A stretch of DNA of 64,000 nucleotides from Undibacterium sp. CCC3.4 (GTDB lineage: Bacteria; Pseudomonadota; Gammaproteobacteria; Burkholderiales; Burkholderiaceae_D), in assembly GCF_034347425.1 (NCBI RefSeq), contig NZ_CP133779.1, forward strand, positions 1,922,001 to 1,986,000, given 5' to 3'. The position numbers and the translations under genes are program-made. Below are positions 7,721 to 16,936 of the stretch, one piece after another. How positions within the stretch are numbered: the first letter of the stretch is position 1; each line of letters begins with the position of its first letter. The notes beneath the pieces were generated by a model. The model worked only from the letters and a program-made list of their open reading frames with translations. It ran no database searches and was not told the origin of the DNA.

Positions 7721-8177
7721 GCCTAAGTCTGCACCTCGCTCCGCTGGTGTGCCGCAAGATGTCGCGGTCGGCGTACTCATGCGTGCCAATGGCGATGTAC
7801 TGTTGGCGCAACGTCCAGAGGGCAAACCGTATGCCGGCTACTGGGAATTTCCCGGTGGCAAAGTGGAAGCGGGCGAGAGTATTTTTGCTGCTTTGCAACG
7901 CGAATTTGTCGAAGAGCTCGGCATTGCCATCATCAGCGCCGAAGCCTGGTGTTGTGTCGAGCATGTGTATCCGCATGCCCATGTGCGCCTGCATTTTTAT
8001 CTCAGCCGCGAGTGGCAAGGGCAAGCGCAGAGCTTGGAAAATCAAGCCTTTGCTTGGCAAGGCAGCGTAGGATTAACGCCCTTACTACCGGCTACCATCC
8101 CCTTACTCGATTGGCTTGCTTTATTGCAAAGCGATGCCGCTTTGGCGTACGCAGCACAGCGCAGCGCTACTACTTAA
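7713..8177 (+). CDS. mutT: MutT-type Nudix hydrolase
   Basis: MutT cleans the nucleotide pool by hydrolysing 8-oxo-dGTP to the monophosphate. The Nudix box GGKVEAGESIFAALQREFVE followed by ELGI is complete, with all the Glu residues of the metal site. The preceding PYAGYWEFP is also a MutT signature. The start at 7713 overlaps the end of the ATPase gene (8 bp); upstream in-frame sequence is an overlap of the other gene. The 154-residue length is that of a single-domain MutT; the thiamine-phosphate-synthase extension of some betaproteobacteria is absent. A strong terminator follows at 8206-8239. Confidence 0.93.
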   Translation: MSEPKSAPRSAGVPQDVAVGVLMRANGDVLLAQRPEGKPYAGYWEFPGGKVEAGESIFAALQREFVEELGIAIISAEAWCCVEHVYPHAHVRLHFYLSREWQGQAQSLENQAFAWQGSVGLTPLLPATIPLLDWLALLQSDAALAYAAQRSATT

Positions 8178-8205
8178 TCACCACTCCCTTTTTTTTGCAC
8201 CATTT

Positions 8206-8239
8206 ATGCCCGGTTGACCACTGTCAACCGGGCATTTTT
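8206..8239 (+). terminator. Terminator after mutT
   Basis: A 13-bp perfect stem (ATGCCCGGTTGAC and its complement, 8206-8218 and 8223-8235) followed by T5. It closes the argJ-ATPase-mutT unit. Confidence 0.9.
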
Positions 8240-8513
8240 CTATGTCTGTTTATTACAACTTTGTTGGCATTAGGCTGCAGAGTCTGGTATTTTTCGGGCT
8301 GAGATGTAATTGCCTTGAATCAAAATCATCAGCTGTATTAAAAATAATACGGCGTATGAATTTTGATACACTGTCTGAATTTACATACGCACACAGGGAA
8401 AGTCCTGCAAAGGAGTGTCCAAATCGATGTGCGGTGTATCTGAATTAATACATCACTGCGAGACCGCTGCACGAATTTTGTGTAAGTGATTGAATTGATT
8501 AAAAAAAATTTAG
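8240..8513. promoter_or_regulatory. Upstream regulatory region of the alr-dadA unit
   Basis: AT-rich and without a convincing gene. A spaced inverted repeat GCGTATG (8352-8358) and CATACGC (8384-8390) and TTTACA-like half-sites around 8380 lie 125-160 bp upstream of the sigma-54 promoter, the usual distance for activator sites. They are candidates for binding the TyrR/PhhR-type activator encoded at 11616. The classical TGTAAA-N6-TTTACA box is not present in full. Confidence 0.35.
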
Positions 8514-8529
8514 TGGCACGCGTATTGCT
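8514..8529 (+). promoter_or_regulatory. Sigma-54 promoter for alr-dadA
   Basis: TGGCAC (8514-8519), five bases, TTGCT (8525-8529): an exact match to the -24/-12 consensus TGGCAC-N5-TTGCW. It lies about 43 bp upstream of the alr start, and the cluster carries its own sigma-54 activator gene, which supports use. Confidence 0.85.
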
Positions 8530-8572
8530 ATAGAGAAGTGAAATTTATCTTTAGCGATGGAGTGCGAAAAAT

Positions 8573-9676
8573 ATGCAACAAATGTCAGGAAGAGCCGGTG
8601 CGGTGCTGCAGATAGACTTGCAAGCAATCCGCGATAACTATGCGCTGCTGTGCGCTCAGCTTGGCCCTGCCCGTTGCGGTGCGGCGGTCAAGGCGGATGC
8701 CTATGGCTTAGGTGCCGTGCCGATTGCCAAGGCCTTATACCAGCAAGGCTGCCGTCATTTCTTTGTCGCCCATCTCGAGGAAGCGATCGCCTTGCGTGCG
8801 CACTTGCCGGCCGCGGCCGCGCTCATCGTCATGCATGGCGCTCCAGTCGGCTACGAAGCCGAATTTCTCGAATACCAATGTACGCCAGTGTTGAATAGCT
8901 TAGAACAAATGCAAGCTTGGCAAACGCTGGCCTTGGTTCAACAGCGTGCGCTTGCCGCCATCGTGCAGGTCGACACCGGCATGGCGCGCATGGGTTTGTC
9001 AGCAACGGAAGTGACACGCTGCAGCAGCGATGCGGCCTTGTGGTCGGGCATTACGGTCACGCATCTGATGAGTCACCTGGCTTGCGCCGAAGATCAGTCG
9101 CATCCTATGAACCACGAACAACTGGCGCGGTTCACGGCCTTACGCAAAATTTTTCCACACAGCTTAGCCACTCTGGCGAATTCATCCGGCATCTTCCTCG
9201 GTTCCGATTTTCATTTTGATTTAGCCCGTCCCGGTGCCGCCCTGTATGGCGTGGCACCGATCGCTGGTGCGCCGAACCCGATGCGGGCTGTGGTGAGCTT
9301 ACAGGGACGCATCATCCAAACGCGCGACATCAGTGCCGGTACTGGCGTCGGTTATGGCTTGAGCTGGCAGGCTACCGAGTCCACCCGCATCGCCACCGTG
9401 GCCGTCGGTTATGCCGACGGTTGGCTGCGCAGCTTGAGTAATCGTGGCCTCGCCTATATCAACGACGTGGCGGTGAATATCGTTGGCAAAGTGTCGATGG
9501 ATACCATCACGCTCGATGTCACGCATATCGCGCCAGAATACCTGGTAGCCGGCGCACTGGTGGATTTGATTTCCCCGACCCACACGGTCGATCACGTGGC
9601 AGCAACGGCACAAACGATCGCTTATGAAATTCTGACCAGTCTCGGGCAGCGCTACGCGCGCCATTATACGAACTGA
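8573..9676 (+). CDS. alr: Alanine racemase, probably catabolic
   Basis: A PLP-dependent fold-type III racemase (367 aa) interconverting L- and D-alanine. The PLP lysine is in [11 protein letters not shown] (about residues 37-47). The catalytic Tyr of the second subunit face is in VAVGYADGW (about 277-285), and [12 protein letters not shown] matches the conserved C-terminal domain. GGAG lies upstream of the ATG at 8573. Because it sits behind a sigma-54 promoter and directly before dadA, it is likely the catabolic (DadX-like) racemase feeding D-alanine to the dehydrogenase, rather than the housekeeping wall enzyme. That role is inferred from context. Confidence 0.93.
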   Translation: MQQMSGRAGAVLQIDLQAIRDNYALLCAQLGPARCGAAVKADAYGLGAVPIAKALYQQGCRHFFVAHLEEAIALRAHLPAAAALIVMHGAPVGYEAEFLEYQCTPVLNSLEQMQAWQTLALVQQRALAAIVQVDTGMARMGLSATEVTRCSSDAALWSGITVTHLMSHLACAEDQSHPMNHEQLARFTALRKIFPHSLATLANSSGIFLGSDFHFDLARPGAALYGVAPIAGAPNPMRAVVSLQGRIIQTRDISAGTGVGYGLSWQATESTRIATVAVGYADGWLRSLSNRGLAYINDVAVNIVGKVSMDTITLDVTHIAPEYLVAGALVDLISPTHTVDHVAATAQTIAYEILTSLGQRYARHYTN

Positions 9677-9717
9677 CAGACCCGCGACAGCACACTAGAA
9701 ACAGACAAGGAATACCT

Positions 9718-11013
9718 ATGAAAATCATCATTCTCGGCGCCGGCGTTATCGGCACAGCCTCCGCCTATTTTCTCGCCAAAGCCGGCCACGAAGTCACGGT
9801 GATCGAACGTCAGCCGGCCGCCGCGCTGGAAACCAGTTACGCCAATGCCGGCGAAGTCTCGCCTGGTTATTCGGCCCCTTGGGCTGGCCCCGGTGTGCCG
9901 CTCAAGGCCGTCAAATGGTTGATGATGAAACACAGCCCGCTGGCGATTCGTCCTACTTTTGATTTGCATACTTGGCGCTGGGTCATGCAAATGCTGATGA
10001 ACTGTACTGCTGCGCGCTATGAAACCAATAAAGGCCGCATGTTGCGTATGGCGGAATACAGCCGCGATGTATTGCAGCAACTGCGCGCCGATACCGGTAT
10101 CTCGTATGATGAGAGAACCCAAGGTACGCTGCAATTATTTCGTAATCAGGCACAACTCGATGGTGCTGCCGCCGATATCGCTATTTTGCAGCGTTACGAA
10201 GTACCGTATCAAACTCTGGACAAAGCCGCTTGCCTGCAGCATGAACCGGCACTGGCGAATGTACAGGAAAAATTTGTTGGCGCGCTGCTGTTGCCTGGTG
10301 ATGAAACCGGCGACTGCTTTAAATTCACACAAAATTTGGCCAAGCTGGCCGAAGGCTTGGGAGTGCGCTTCCGTTATGGTGTGAGCATAGAGAAGCTACG
10401 CTATGAAGGCGATGCGATTACCTCGGTATTGACCTCGGAAGGCGAATTGCAGGCTGACAGCTATGTGTTGGCGCTGGGCAGCTATTCACCGCTCATGTTG
10501 CGCGAACTCGGCATCCACATTCCGGTCTACCCGATCAAGGGTTATTCGCTGACCGTGCCTATCATCGATGCCGCGCGCGCACCGGAATCGACCGTCATGG
10601 ATGAAACCTATAAGGTCGCCATCACCCGTCTGGGCGACCGCATTCGTGTCGGCGGTACGGCTGAAATCACCGGCTACAACCTCGATTTACGCAAAGACCG
10701 GCGCGACACCTTGGAATTTTCCGTCACCGATCTGTTCCCAGGTGGTGGCGCGGTCGAGTCGGCCGAATTTTGGACTGGTTTGCGGCCGATGACGCCGGAT
10801 GGCACACCCATCATCGGCCCTACGCCTTACCGCAATTTGTTCCTCAACACCGGCCACGGTACCCTGGGTTGGACCATGGCTTGCGGTTCGGGACAATTCA
10901 TTGCAGATTTGATTTCCGGTAAAAAACCTCAAATTTCCACTGAAGGTTTGTACATGGACCGTTACGGCAGCAGCAGCAAGCGGCCGCTTATTCTTCCTAA
11001 GGAGTTGGCATGA
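9718..11013 (+). CDS. dadA: D-amino acid dehydrogenase, FAD-dependent
   Basis: DadA oxidises D-amino acids, mainly D-alanine, to 2-oxo acids and ammonia at the membrane, passing electrons to quinone. The N-terminal dinucleotide-binding motif [20 protein letters not shown] is complete (about residues 3-22). [20 protein letters not shown] is the typical DadA flavin region, and [19 protein letters not shown] plus [14 protein letters not shown] form the C-terminal FAD site. Length 431 is standard. A good AAGGAA site precedes the ATG. It follows alr by 41 bp and overlaps the next gene by four bases (ATGA), so alr-dadA-regulator form an operon. Confidence 0.96.
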   Translation: MKIIILGAGVIGTASAYFLAKAGHEVTVIERQPAAALETSYANAGEVSPGYSAPWAGPGVPLKAVKWLMMKHSPLAIRPTFDLHTWRWVMQMLMNCTAARYETNKGRMLRMAEYSRDVLQQLRADTGISYDERTQGTLQLFRNQAQLDGAAADIAILQRYEVPYQTLDKAACLQHEPALANVQEKFVGALLLPGDETGDCFKFTQNLAKLAEGLGVRFRYGVSIEKLRYEGDAITSVLTSEGELQADSYVLALGSYSPLMLRELGIHIPVYPIKGYSLTVPIIDAARAPESTVMDETYKVAITRLGDRIRVGGTAEITGYNLDLRKDRRDTLEFSVTDLFPGGGAVESAEFWTGLRPMTPDGTPIIGPTPYRNLFLNTGHGTLGWTMACGSGQFIADLISGKKPQISTEGLYMDRYGSSSKRPLILPKELA

Positions 11014-11576
11014 GCCAGTTCGACCAATTGCTGTCATCAACACAAGTATTTGCCGATCCGCATTTAAATACGCGCTTTTATACCGCGATTGAATTGTTGG
11101 CGCAAATCATGCTGGTCATGCCGCGCGCCACCACGGTGGATAGTTTGGCGCAAGCTTGTGAACGTACGCCGCGCTTGATCAGGTCGATTTTATCGACCTT
11201 GAGCAAAGATGGCTTGGTTGGCCGTGATGCCAAGGAAAAAGATGCTTGGCATTGTCGCGATTGTAATGGCATCATCACCCTCGCCGATGTGTATCGCTGT
11301 TTTGCCGATGCGGAAGAACGTGCCATCGCCAAATCAGCCACGCGCGCGGCGGTGCTGCCACTGTCAGAAGAAGTCGCGGGGGCGGAAACGCCATCGCGCA
11401 GCTCTAGTCAGCAAAGCGTCGATTTATTGATGATGCAAATTAAAATGACCGTTAACCGAGCTGTGCTGCAACAATTAGAACACTTTGATTTGAATCGTCT
11501 GCGCGGCCTGGCAACGACTGCGGCCTTCCGCAGCCAGTATGCGCGCCCGCGCGGTTATATCCCCGAACCGTATTGA
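11010..11576 (+). CDS. Winged-helix (Rrf2-like) transcriptional regulator, 188 aa
   Basis: The first half is a winged helix-turn-helix of Rrf2/MarR type: [20 protein letters not shown] (about residues 23-42), then [20 protein letters not shown] and a wing [17 protein letters not shown] Cys pair, HCRDC (about 73-77), follows the wing but the three-Cys cluster of iron-sulfur Rrf2 proteins is not present. The C-terminal part is Ser/Gln-rich then helical. It is coupled to dadA by a four-base overlap and lies just before a sigma-54 activator gene, so it probably modulates D-amino-acid catabolism. The family assignment is tentative; the DNA-binding fold is more certain than the name. Confidence 0.6.
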   Translation: MSQFDQLLSSTQVFADPHLNTRFYTAIELLAQIMLVMPRATTVDSLAQACERTPRLIRSILSTLSKDGLVGRDAKEKDAWHCRDCNGIITLADVYRCFADAEERAIAKSATRAAVLPLSEEVAGAETPSRSSSQQSVDLLMMQIKMTVNRAVLQQLEHFDLNRLRGLATTAAFRSQYARPRGYIPEPY

Positions 11577-11615
11577 TGCCGGGGTGCATTACCCCTTATT
11601 GAGAATTTTTCCCTC

Positions 11616-13166
11616 ATGCGCATCGATATAGAGTTTAAAGACCGGGTCGGCATTGCCCACGAAATTCTGGCCGTATTGGCCAAGCGCGGTTTGAATGTGG
11701 TGGGTGTCGAAGTCGACCCGCCGCATATCTATATCGACAGCCCGGAGTTGCTGGAATTCATGCTGCCTGATTTGCAAAGCGATTGCCAGCAGGTACGCGG
11801 CGTCGGCAGCATCGGCGTGCTCGATGTCTTGCCAGGCATGCGCAGACGCTTACACCTCGATACCATGATGGCCGCCATGCAAGACCCGGTGCTGGCCATC
11901 GATGGTGCTGGCCGGGTAGTGATTGCCAATGCCGCAGCGGCGGCCGTAGCCGGGCTTTCTGAAGCGCTGCTGTGCCAACGGCCGCTGCGCGAAGTCTTGG
12001 ATGACGAGGGCATCGAAGCCGAGCTCATCAGCGCCGGCTTACGCCTGCCTAGTCGCGAAGTCAGCTTCAACGGCGAACCTTTCTTCATGGACGTGACACC
12101 CGTGGCCGATCCCGACCAAGCGGCCTTGGCACGTTCAGTCGGTGCGGTGCTGACATTTCATACGCCGGCGCGCATTGGTGGACGTATCCATGCTTTGCAA
12201 AATACCAGCGGTCATGGCTTTGATCTGATCATTGGCGAATCCGAACCTATCCGCGCGCTCAAGATCCGCGCCGCGCGCGTGGCGGCGGTCGATGCGCCGC
12301 TGCTGATCACCGGTGAAACCGGTACCGGCAAAGAATTACTGGCGCAAGCTTGCCATGGCGTCAGCAGCCGCTGCCATGCCTCGTTTTTAGAACTCAATTG
12401 CGCGGCATTGCCAGAGAGCTTGGCCGAAAGCGAATTGTTTGGCTATATGGCTGGGGCTTTTACTGGTGCTCAGCGTGGCGGCAAGCCGGGACTGTTTGAA
12501 ATGGCCGATGGCGGCACTGTGTTTCTCGATGAAATAGGCGAGATGTCGCTGTATTTACAGGCTAAATTGCTGCGTTTTTTAAATGATGGCAAATTCCGTC
12601 GTATCGGCGGTGACAAAGAAGTGCGCGTCAATGTGCGCATTATCAGCGCAACCCATAGAAATTTGCGGAAAATGGTGCAGGAAGGCTTGTTCCGCGAAGA
12701 CTTGTTTTACCGCCTCAATGTCTTGCATTTGGAAATGCCGCCCTTGCGCGAGCGTCCTGACGATGTGCTGCCGCTGGCGCGGCACTTCATTGAGCGCGCC
12801 TGTACGCAAGCTCAAAAATCTGTTTGTCGCCTCAATACCGCCGCCTGCGCCGCCTTGGTGTCGAATCGTTGGCCCGGTAATGTCCGGCAATTGCAGAATG
12901 TTGTGTTCCGTGCCATCACCATGTCGGATCAACGCGTGCTCGACGTCGCCGATCTCGATTGGGCGGAAGACAGCATCAGTGCTGAAGAAGTGAATCAAGA
13001 AATTACCGACACCTGGGAGCTGGCGCTGCAAGCATTTGAGCAATCTTTGCTGTCGCGCTTATATCCACAGTACCCGTCCAGCCGCAAACTGGCGGCGCGC
13101 TTGGAAACCTCCCATTCGGTGATGGCGACCAAGTTGCGCAAGTATGGTATCGGGCAGAAACGCTGA
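11616..13166 (+). CDS. tyrR: TyrR/PhhR-type sigma-54-dependent activator
   Basis: A 516-residue enhancer-binding protein with the TyrR layout. An ACT domain is at about residues 1-75 (RIDIEFKDRVGIAHEILAVL). A PAS domain is at about 80-180. The sigma-54 AAA+ domain at about 205-440 has Walker A GETGTGKELL, the GAFTGA loop that contacts sigma-54, and Walker B GGTVFLDEIGEM. A C-terminal HTH (SSRKLAARLETSHSVMATKL, about 487-506) completes the protein. The intact GAFTGA loop shows it can activate sigma-54 promoters, unlike E. coli TyrR. ACT domains of this type bind aromatic amino acids. Together with the -24/-12 site at 8514 it likely activates alr-dadA in response to amino acids. Confidence 0.88.
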   Translation: MRIDIEFKDRVGIAHEILAVLAKRGLNVVGVEVDPPHIYIDSPELLEFMLPDLQSDCQQVRGVGSIGVLDVLPGMRRRLHLDTMMAAMQDPVLAIDGAGRVVIANAAAAAVAGLSEALLCQRPLREVLDDEGIEAELISAGLRLPSREVSFNGEPFFMDVTPVADPDQAALARSVGAVLTFHTPARIGGRIHALQNTSGHGFDLIIGESEPIRALKIRAARVAAVDAPLLITGETGTGKELLAQACHGVSSRCHASFLELNCAALPESLAESELFGYMAGAFTGAQRGGKPGLFEMADGGTVFLDEIGEMSLYLQAKLLRFLNDGKFRRIGGDKEVRVNVRIISATHRNLRKMVQEGLFREDLFYRLNVLHLEMPPLRERPDDVLPLARHFIERACTQAQKSVCRLNTAACAALVSNRWPGNVRQLQNVVFRAITMSDQRVLDVADLDWAEDSISAEEVNQEITDTWELALQAFEQSLLSRLYPQYPSSRKLAARLETSHSVMATKLRKYGIGQKR

Positions 13167-13178
13167 ATCTGCGTTTTC

Positions 13179-13355
13179 CTAGACAGTCTCTTCCGGATCT
13201 TCCGGCAAGTTGACGGCTGGGATAGTGTATTTTTCCTCGGCCCAGGCACCAAGATCGATTTGTTTGCAGCGCTGACTGCAAAATGGTCGCCAAGTATTGC
13301 TTTCTTTCCACTCGACCGCTTGTTCGCAGGTCGGACAATTGACAACTGTAGCCAT
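13179..13355 (-). CDS. yacG: DNA gyrase inhibitor YacG, 58 aa zinc protein
   Basis: A short minus-strand gene: the product begins [18 protein letters not shown] and has the four-Cys zinc site CPTC...[17 protein letters not shown] of YacG (DUF329). YacG binds GyrB and inhibits gyrase supercoiling; it is small in all species. The end is acidic (LPEDPEETV). It is directly downstream of zapD (2 bp apart), the order seen with coaE-zapD-yacG in many proteobacteria. Confidence 0.93.
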   Translation of the reverse strand: MATVVNCPTCEQAVEWKESNTWRPFCSQRCKQIDLGAWAEEKYTIPAVNLPEDPEETV

Positions 13356-13357
13356 AA

Positions 13358-14113
13358 TCAGAAATTACACAGAGTGAGATCGAAGGGGATATCGTTGTCG
13401 AAGGCTTTCGGCTTCATATCACCGTCTTGCGACATATAGCGTATCCAGAGCATGTATTTGTTGGCCGAAATTTCAGGAATCGCACCTAATTCACGCACCA
13501 CGCTCACGCGCAGCAATTGATACACTTTTCCTTGCAGCATTTGCTGATAACTGCCGGCTTGGGCAATCACCTTCGTGGTCGAGCCCGATTCGCGCAACAG
13601 GCGCAGTACGACATTGATGGCGTCGAACAAGGGAGCGATTGGAGCAAACCAATTCGAAATATCGGCAAAACGTTTCTCTGCGGAATTTTTTTGCCACGCA
13701 TAATAGCTCGGCAAATCAAATTCACAGGCACCGCCGGGAATAATGGTGCGGCCGCGTATGCTCATGAGCCACTCGTTATCGCGCACATTCTGGCCGGTTT
13801 TGCCGGTGCAGGCAACGAGTGCGCTGCTGGCACGATCGACATCGTCGAGTACTTTATCAAGCATGTCGGCTTCGACATTGGGATTGGATTTGAAACCGAT
13901 CAGGGTATGCTTCTGCCGTTCCAATTCTTGAAACAGGTCAGATTTCAGATCGGCGCGACCGGCTACTTCTAACATTTCGAAAATGGTTGCGAGCGCGACA
14001 TGATGTTGCAAAGGGTCAGACTGATGCAAGAAAAATATGAATTTTTCATACAGGTCTTCCAACCGCAGCAGCGTGCGAATGCGCTCGTTGAAAGGGTACT
14101 CGTAAACGATCAA
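13358..14113 (-). CDS. zapD: Cell division protein ZapD
   Basis: ZapD cross-links FtsZ filaments in the Z-ring. The protein shows the family signature [20 protein letters not shown] at its N-terminus, [20 protein letters not shown] in the helical part and a beta-rich C-terminus. A TTG at 14111-14113 is chosen as start because it lies five bases after AGGGA and gives the conserved N-terminus and a 251-residue length (E. coli 247). An in-frame ATG at 14173 would add 20 residues not typical of the family. It follows coaE in the pilus-coaE-zapD-yacG run. Confidence 0.93.
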   Translation of the reverse strand: MIVYEYPFNERIRTLLRLEDLYEKFIFFLHQSDPLQHHVALATIFEMLEVAGRADLKSDLFQELERQKHTLIGFKSNPNVEADMLDKVLDDVDRASSALVACTGKTGQNVRDNEWLMSIRGRTIIPGGACEFDLPSYYAWQKNSAEKRFADISNWFAPIAPLFDAINVVLRLLRESGSTTKVIAQAGSYQQMLQGKVYQLLRVSVVRELGAIPEISANKYMLWIRYMSQDGDMKPKAFDNDIPFDLTLCNF

Positions 14114-14219
14114 AATAGTGTCCCTGTAAAATTGTTGCAACTCAGGCCTGAGCTTGACGTGATTCTGAACCATACTGTCAAAAAATACAAACTTCCGATG
14201 AAATTTTTTTGGCTTGTGT

Positions 14220-14837
14220 TCAACTCTGCTGGGCGCGCGCTGCGGCCACATAGCGCTCATGCAATACATCGACCTGCTGTACTACGGCTTCCATGCCAGC
14301 TTGATTGTCGATCATATCATCGGCAGCAGCCAGTCGGTCGGCGCGGCTGGCTTGGCTGCGCATGATGGCTTCGACTGCGGCTCGGCTCAAATTATTGCGC
14401 GCCATGACGCGCGCGATTTGAGTTTCCACACTGCAATCCACCACGACAATTCGATCAACGCGCTGGCGCCACTTGCCCGATTCGACCAGTAAGGGTACCA
14501 CGTACATCAGGTAGGCACCGCCGGCCGCTGCTGCCTCGGTGTGCGTTTGCCGGCCGATCAAGGGGTGCAGGATGTGTTCCAAGCGCTGTCTTTGCGCCGG
14601 GTCGGCGAATACCAGTTCGCGCATTTTCTGGCGATTGAGCGCCCCTTGCGCGGTGAGGAAATCGGCCCCGAAGGCGGCCTCGATGGCTGGAATAGCCGCC
14701 CCACCAGGCGCGCTCAGTTGATGGGCGATCAGATCGGTATCGATGATGGCGGCACCGCGTGCGGCAAACAGATCGGCCACCGTGCTTTTGCCGCTGCCGA
14801 TGCCGCCGGTGAGCCCGATTGCGTAACGCGCAGACAT
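14220..14837 (-). CDS. coaE: Dephospho-CoA kinase
   Basis: CoaE phosphorylates the 3'-hydroxyl of dephospho-CoA, the last step of coenzyme A synthesis. The P-loop is [12 protein letters not shown] near residue 7, followed by [11 protein letters not shown] and the lid region [10 protein letters not shown]. Length 205 is normal. The ATG at 14837 has AGG six bases upstream; a TTG six bases further upstream is possible. The gene begins right after the pilD stop codon, as in many type IV pilus operons. Confidence 0.96.
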   Translation of the reverse strand: MSARYAIGLTGGIGSGKSTVADLFAARGAAIIDTDLIAHQLSAPGGAAIPAIEAAFGADFLTAQGALNRQKMRELVFADPAQRQRLEHILHPLIGRQTHTEAAAAGGAYLMYVVPLLVESGKWRQRVDRIVVVDCSVETQIARVMARNNLSRAAVEAIMRSQASRADRLAAADDMIDNQAGMEAVVQQVDVLHERYVAAARAQQS

Positions 14838-14844
14838 AGTCAAC

Positions 14845-15696
14845 CTAAAAAAGCTTGCTTAACTGGGGACCCCAGAACAAGGCGATCAAGCCGGCACCGG
14901 CTAAGTAAGGGCCGAATGGCAGTGGGGTATCGCGCCCGATCTTACGCAAGGCCATCATGGCCAAGCCGATCACGGCCGCTACCACCGAAGACAACAGTAT
15001 GATGATCGGCAACATCGCCCAGCCCATCCAAGCCCCGAGTGCCGCGAGCAGTTTGAAATCGCCATAGCCCATGCCCTCTTTGCCGGTAGTCAGCTTGAAG
15101 AGCCAGTAAATCGACCATAGGCACAGGTAACCGGCGACGGCCCCGATGACTGCCGACGACAGCGAGGTAAAGGTGCCGTTGAGATTGACCAGCAAGCCCA
15201 GCCATAGCAGCGGCAGCGTCAAATCGTCGGGCAAGAGCTGGGTATCGGCATCGATGAAAGTCAGGGCAATGAGAATAAAACCGAATACCAGCGCGGCCAA
15301 GCCGGCCACACCGCTGCCGAAGTGCCAGACCATGGCTGCCGACAAGGCACCGGTCAATAACTCCACCACCGGATAGCGCGGTGAAATCGCTGCTTTGCAG
15401 CCGCGGCATTTGCCGCCGATTGCCAGATAGCTGAGCACCGGGATATTTTCCATTGCGCCAATCTGGTGGCCGCAGTGCGGACACGCTGAACGCGGCAGCA
15501 TCAGATTGAACTGGTCGGTGTGCGGCAGCGGCAAGCCGCTCTCGCTGGCGACGTAATTATCCGATTCGCGCTGCATCATTTTCGGCAGCCGATAAATGAC
15601 GACATTGAGAAAGCTGCCTATCATCAGGCCGAAAACCGCCGCGCACACAGTGCTGAGCAGATTGCCCGGTAAGTTGAAGAAAATTTCGCTATTCAT
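14845..15696 (-). CDS. pilD: Type IV prepilin peptidase/N-methyltransferase
   Basis: PilD cleaves the leader of type IV prepilins and type II secretion pseudopilins and N-methylates the new N-terminus, in the inner membrane. The protein (283 aa) has the cytoplasmic zinc loop with CPHCGH and CRGC pairs (about residues 72-100). The catalytic aspartates appear in [13 protein letters not shown] and in [17 protein letters not shown] (the GxGD motif). Several hydrophobic segments cover the rest. Its start shares one base with the pilC stop. Confidence 0.96.
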   Translation of the reverse strand: MNSEIFFNLPGNLLSTVCAAVFGLMIGSFLNVVIYRLPKMMQRESDNYVASESGLPLPHTDQFNLMLPRSACPHCGHQIGAMENIPVLSYLAIGGKCRGCKAAISPRYPVVELLTGALSAAMVWHFGSGVAGLAALVFGFILIALTFIDADTQLLPDDLTLPLLWLGLLVNLNGTFTSLSSAVIGAVAGYLCLWSIYWLFKLTTGKEGMGYGDFKLLAALGAWMGWAMLPIIILLSSVVAAVIGLAMMALRKIGRDTPLPFGPYLAGAGLIALFWGPQLSKLF

Positions 15697-16922
15697 CAGA
15701 CTACATTACCCAATTTAAAGATAGGCAGATACATTGCAATCACCAGCCCGCCGATGATCACGCCGAGTACCGCCATGATGATCGGCTCCATCAGACTGGC
15801 CAGCGATGCCACCGCTTCATCGACTTCTTCTTCATAGAAGTCGGCCACTTTGCTCAGCATATTATCGAGTGCACCCGACTCTTCACCGATGGCCACCATT
15901 TGCGTCACCATACTCGGAAAGACATTCGAATTTTGCATCGCCACAGTCAGGCTGGTACCGGTGCTGACCTCGGTTTGAATTTTAATCGTGGCATCGAGGT
16001 AGACCGCATTGCCCGCCGCGCCGCCAACCGAATCCAATGATTCTACCAAGGGCACGCCGGCCGCGAACATGGTGGCCAAGGTACGCGTCCAGCGCGCGAT
16101 GGTAGCTTTGCGGATGACCGAACCGAAGATCGGGGCTTGCAACAGCATGCGGTCCATGAAGCGTTGCATAGGCAGCGAGCGCTGCCAAGTTTGCATGAAA
16201 AAGTAGATGCTGCCGAACAGCCCACCGAAAATCAAATACCAATACGCGACGAAAAACTCCGAGATCGCCATTACCACCAGCGTCGGTCCCGGCAAATCGG
16301 CACCGAAACTGCTGAACACCTGTTTGAACGCCGGTACCACCCAAATCATGATCACGGCCGTGACGATGAAGGCGACCGACAGAATCGCGATCGGGTAGGT
16401 CAGTGCTGATTTGATCTTCTTTTTCATCAGCATGGTTTTTTCTTTATAAACTGCCAAGCGGGTGAGCAGATCATCGAGAATACCGGCCTGTTCGCCGGCA
16501 CCAACCAAGTTACAGAATAAGGGATCAAAATACAGCGGGAATTTACGGAAGGCCTGATTCAAACTGGTGCCGGTTTCGACGTCACCGCGTATATCTTGCA
16601 GCAGCTTGGAAACGGAGGGGTTGGCATTGCCCTTGGCGACGATATCGAACGATTGCAGCAAGGGTACGCCGGCCTTCATCATCGTCGCTAATTGACGGGT
16701 AAACAGGGTGATGTCGGCATCGGTGATTTTTTTCCCCGAGGTGTAATTTTTCTTCTTCAGCTTGGTGACCAAGATACCTTGGCGACGCAGTGTGACATTG
16801 ACGATCGCCTCACCGCCGGCGCGCATTTCACCCTGTACCAATTTGCCGTGCTTGTCTTTACCTTCCCAGGCATACAAGACTTCTTTGATCGGCTTGGGCG
16901 CTCGGCCGGAATTAGTTGCCAT
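15696..16922 (-). CDS. pilC: Type IV pilus inner-membrane platform protein PilC
   Basis: PilC (408 aa) forms the inner-membrane platform on which PilB and PilT act. Two repeated GspF domains are visible (about residues 70-195 and 275-400), each starting with a segment like LFTRQLATMMKAGVPLLQSF or WTRTLATMFAAGVPLVESLD, with three hydrophobic stretches. An N-terminal cytoplasmic region carries YAWEGKDKHGKLVQGEM. It lies 14 bp after pilB on the same strand. Confidence 0.96.
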   Translation of the reverse strand: MATNSGRAPKPIKEVLYAWEGKDKHGKLVQGEMRAGGEAIVNVTLRRQGILVTKLKKKNYTSGKKITDADITLFTRQLATMMKAGVPLLQSFDIVAKGNANPSVSKLLQDIRGDVETGTSLNQAFRKFPLYFDPLFCNLVGAGEQAGILDDLLTRLAVYKEKTMLMKKKIKSALTYPIAILSVAFIVTAVIMIWVVPAFKQVFSSFGADLPGPTLVVMAISEFFVAYWYLIFGGLFGSIYFFMQTWQRSLPMQRFMDRMLLQAPIFGSVIRKATIARWTRTLATMFAAGVPLVESLDSVGGAAGNAVYLDATIKIQTEVSTGTSLTVAMQNSNVFPSMVTQMVAIGEESGALDNMLSKVADFYEEEVDEAVASLASLMEPIIMAVLGVIIGGLVIAMYLPIFKLGNVV

Positions 16923-16936
16923 GTGAAAGTCTCCGC

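Noticed and set aside
8242..8448. 68-codon plus-strand ORF between mutT and alr
   Set aside because: It begins directly behind a terminator, has no ribosome-binding site and no recognisable features, and lies in the regulatory region of alr.
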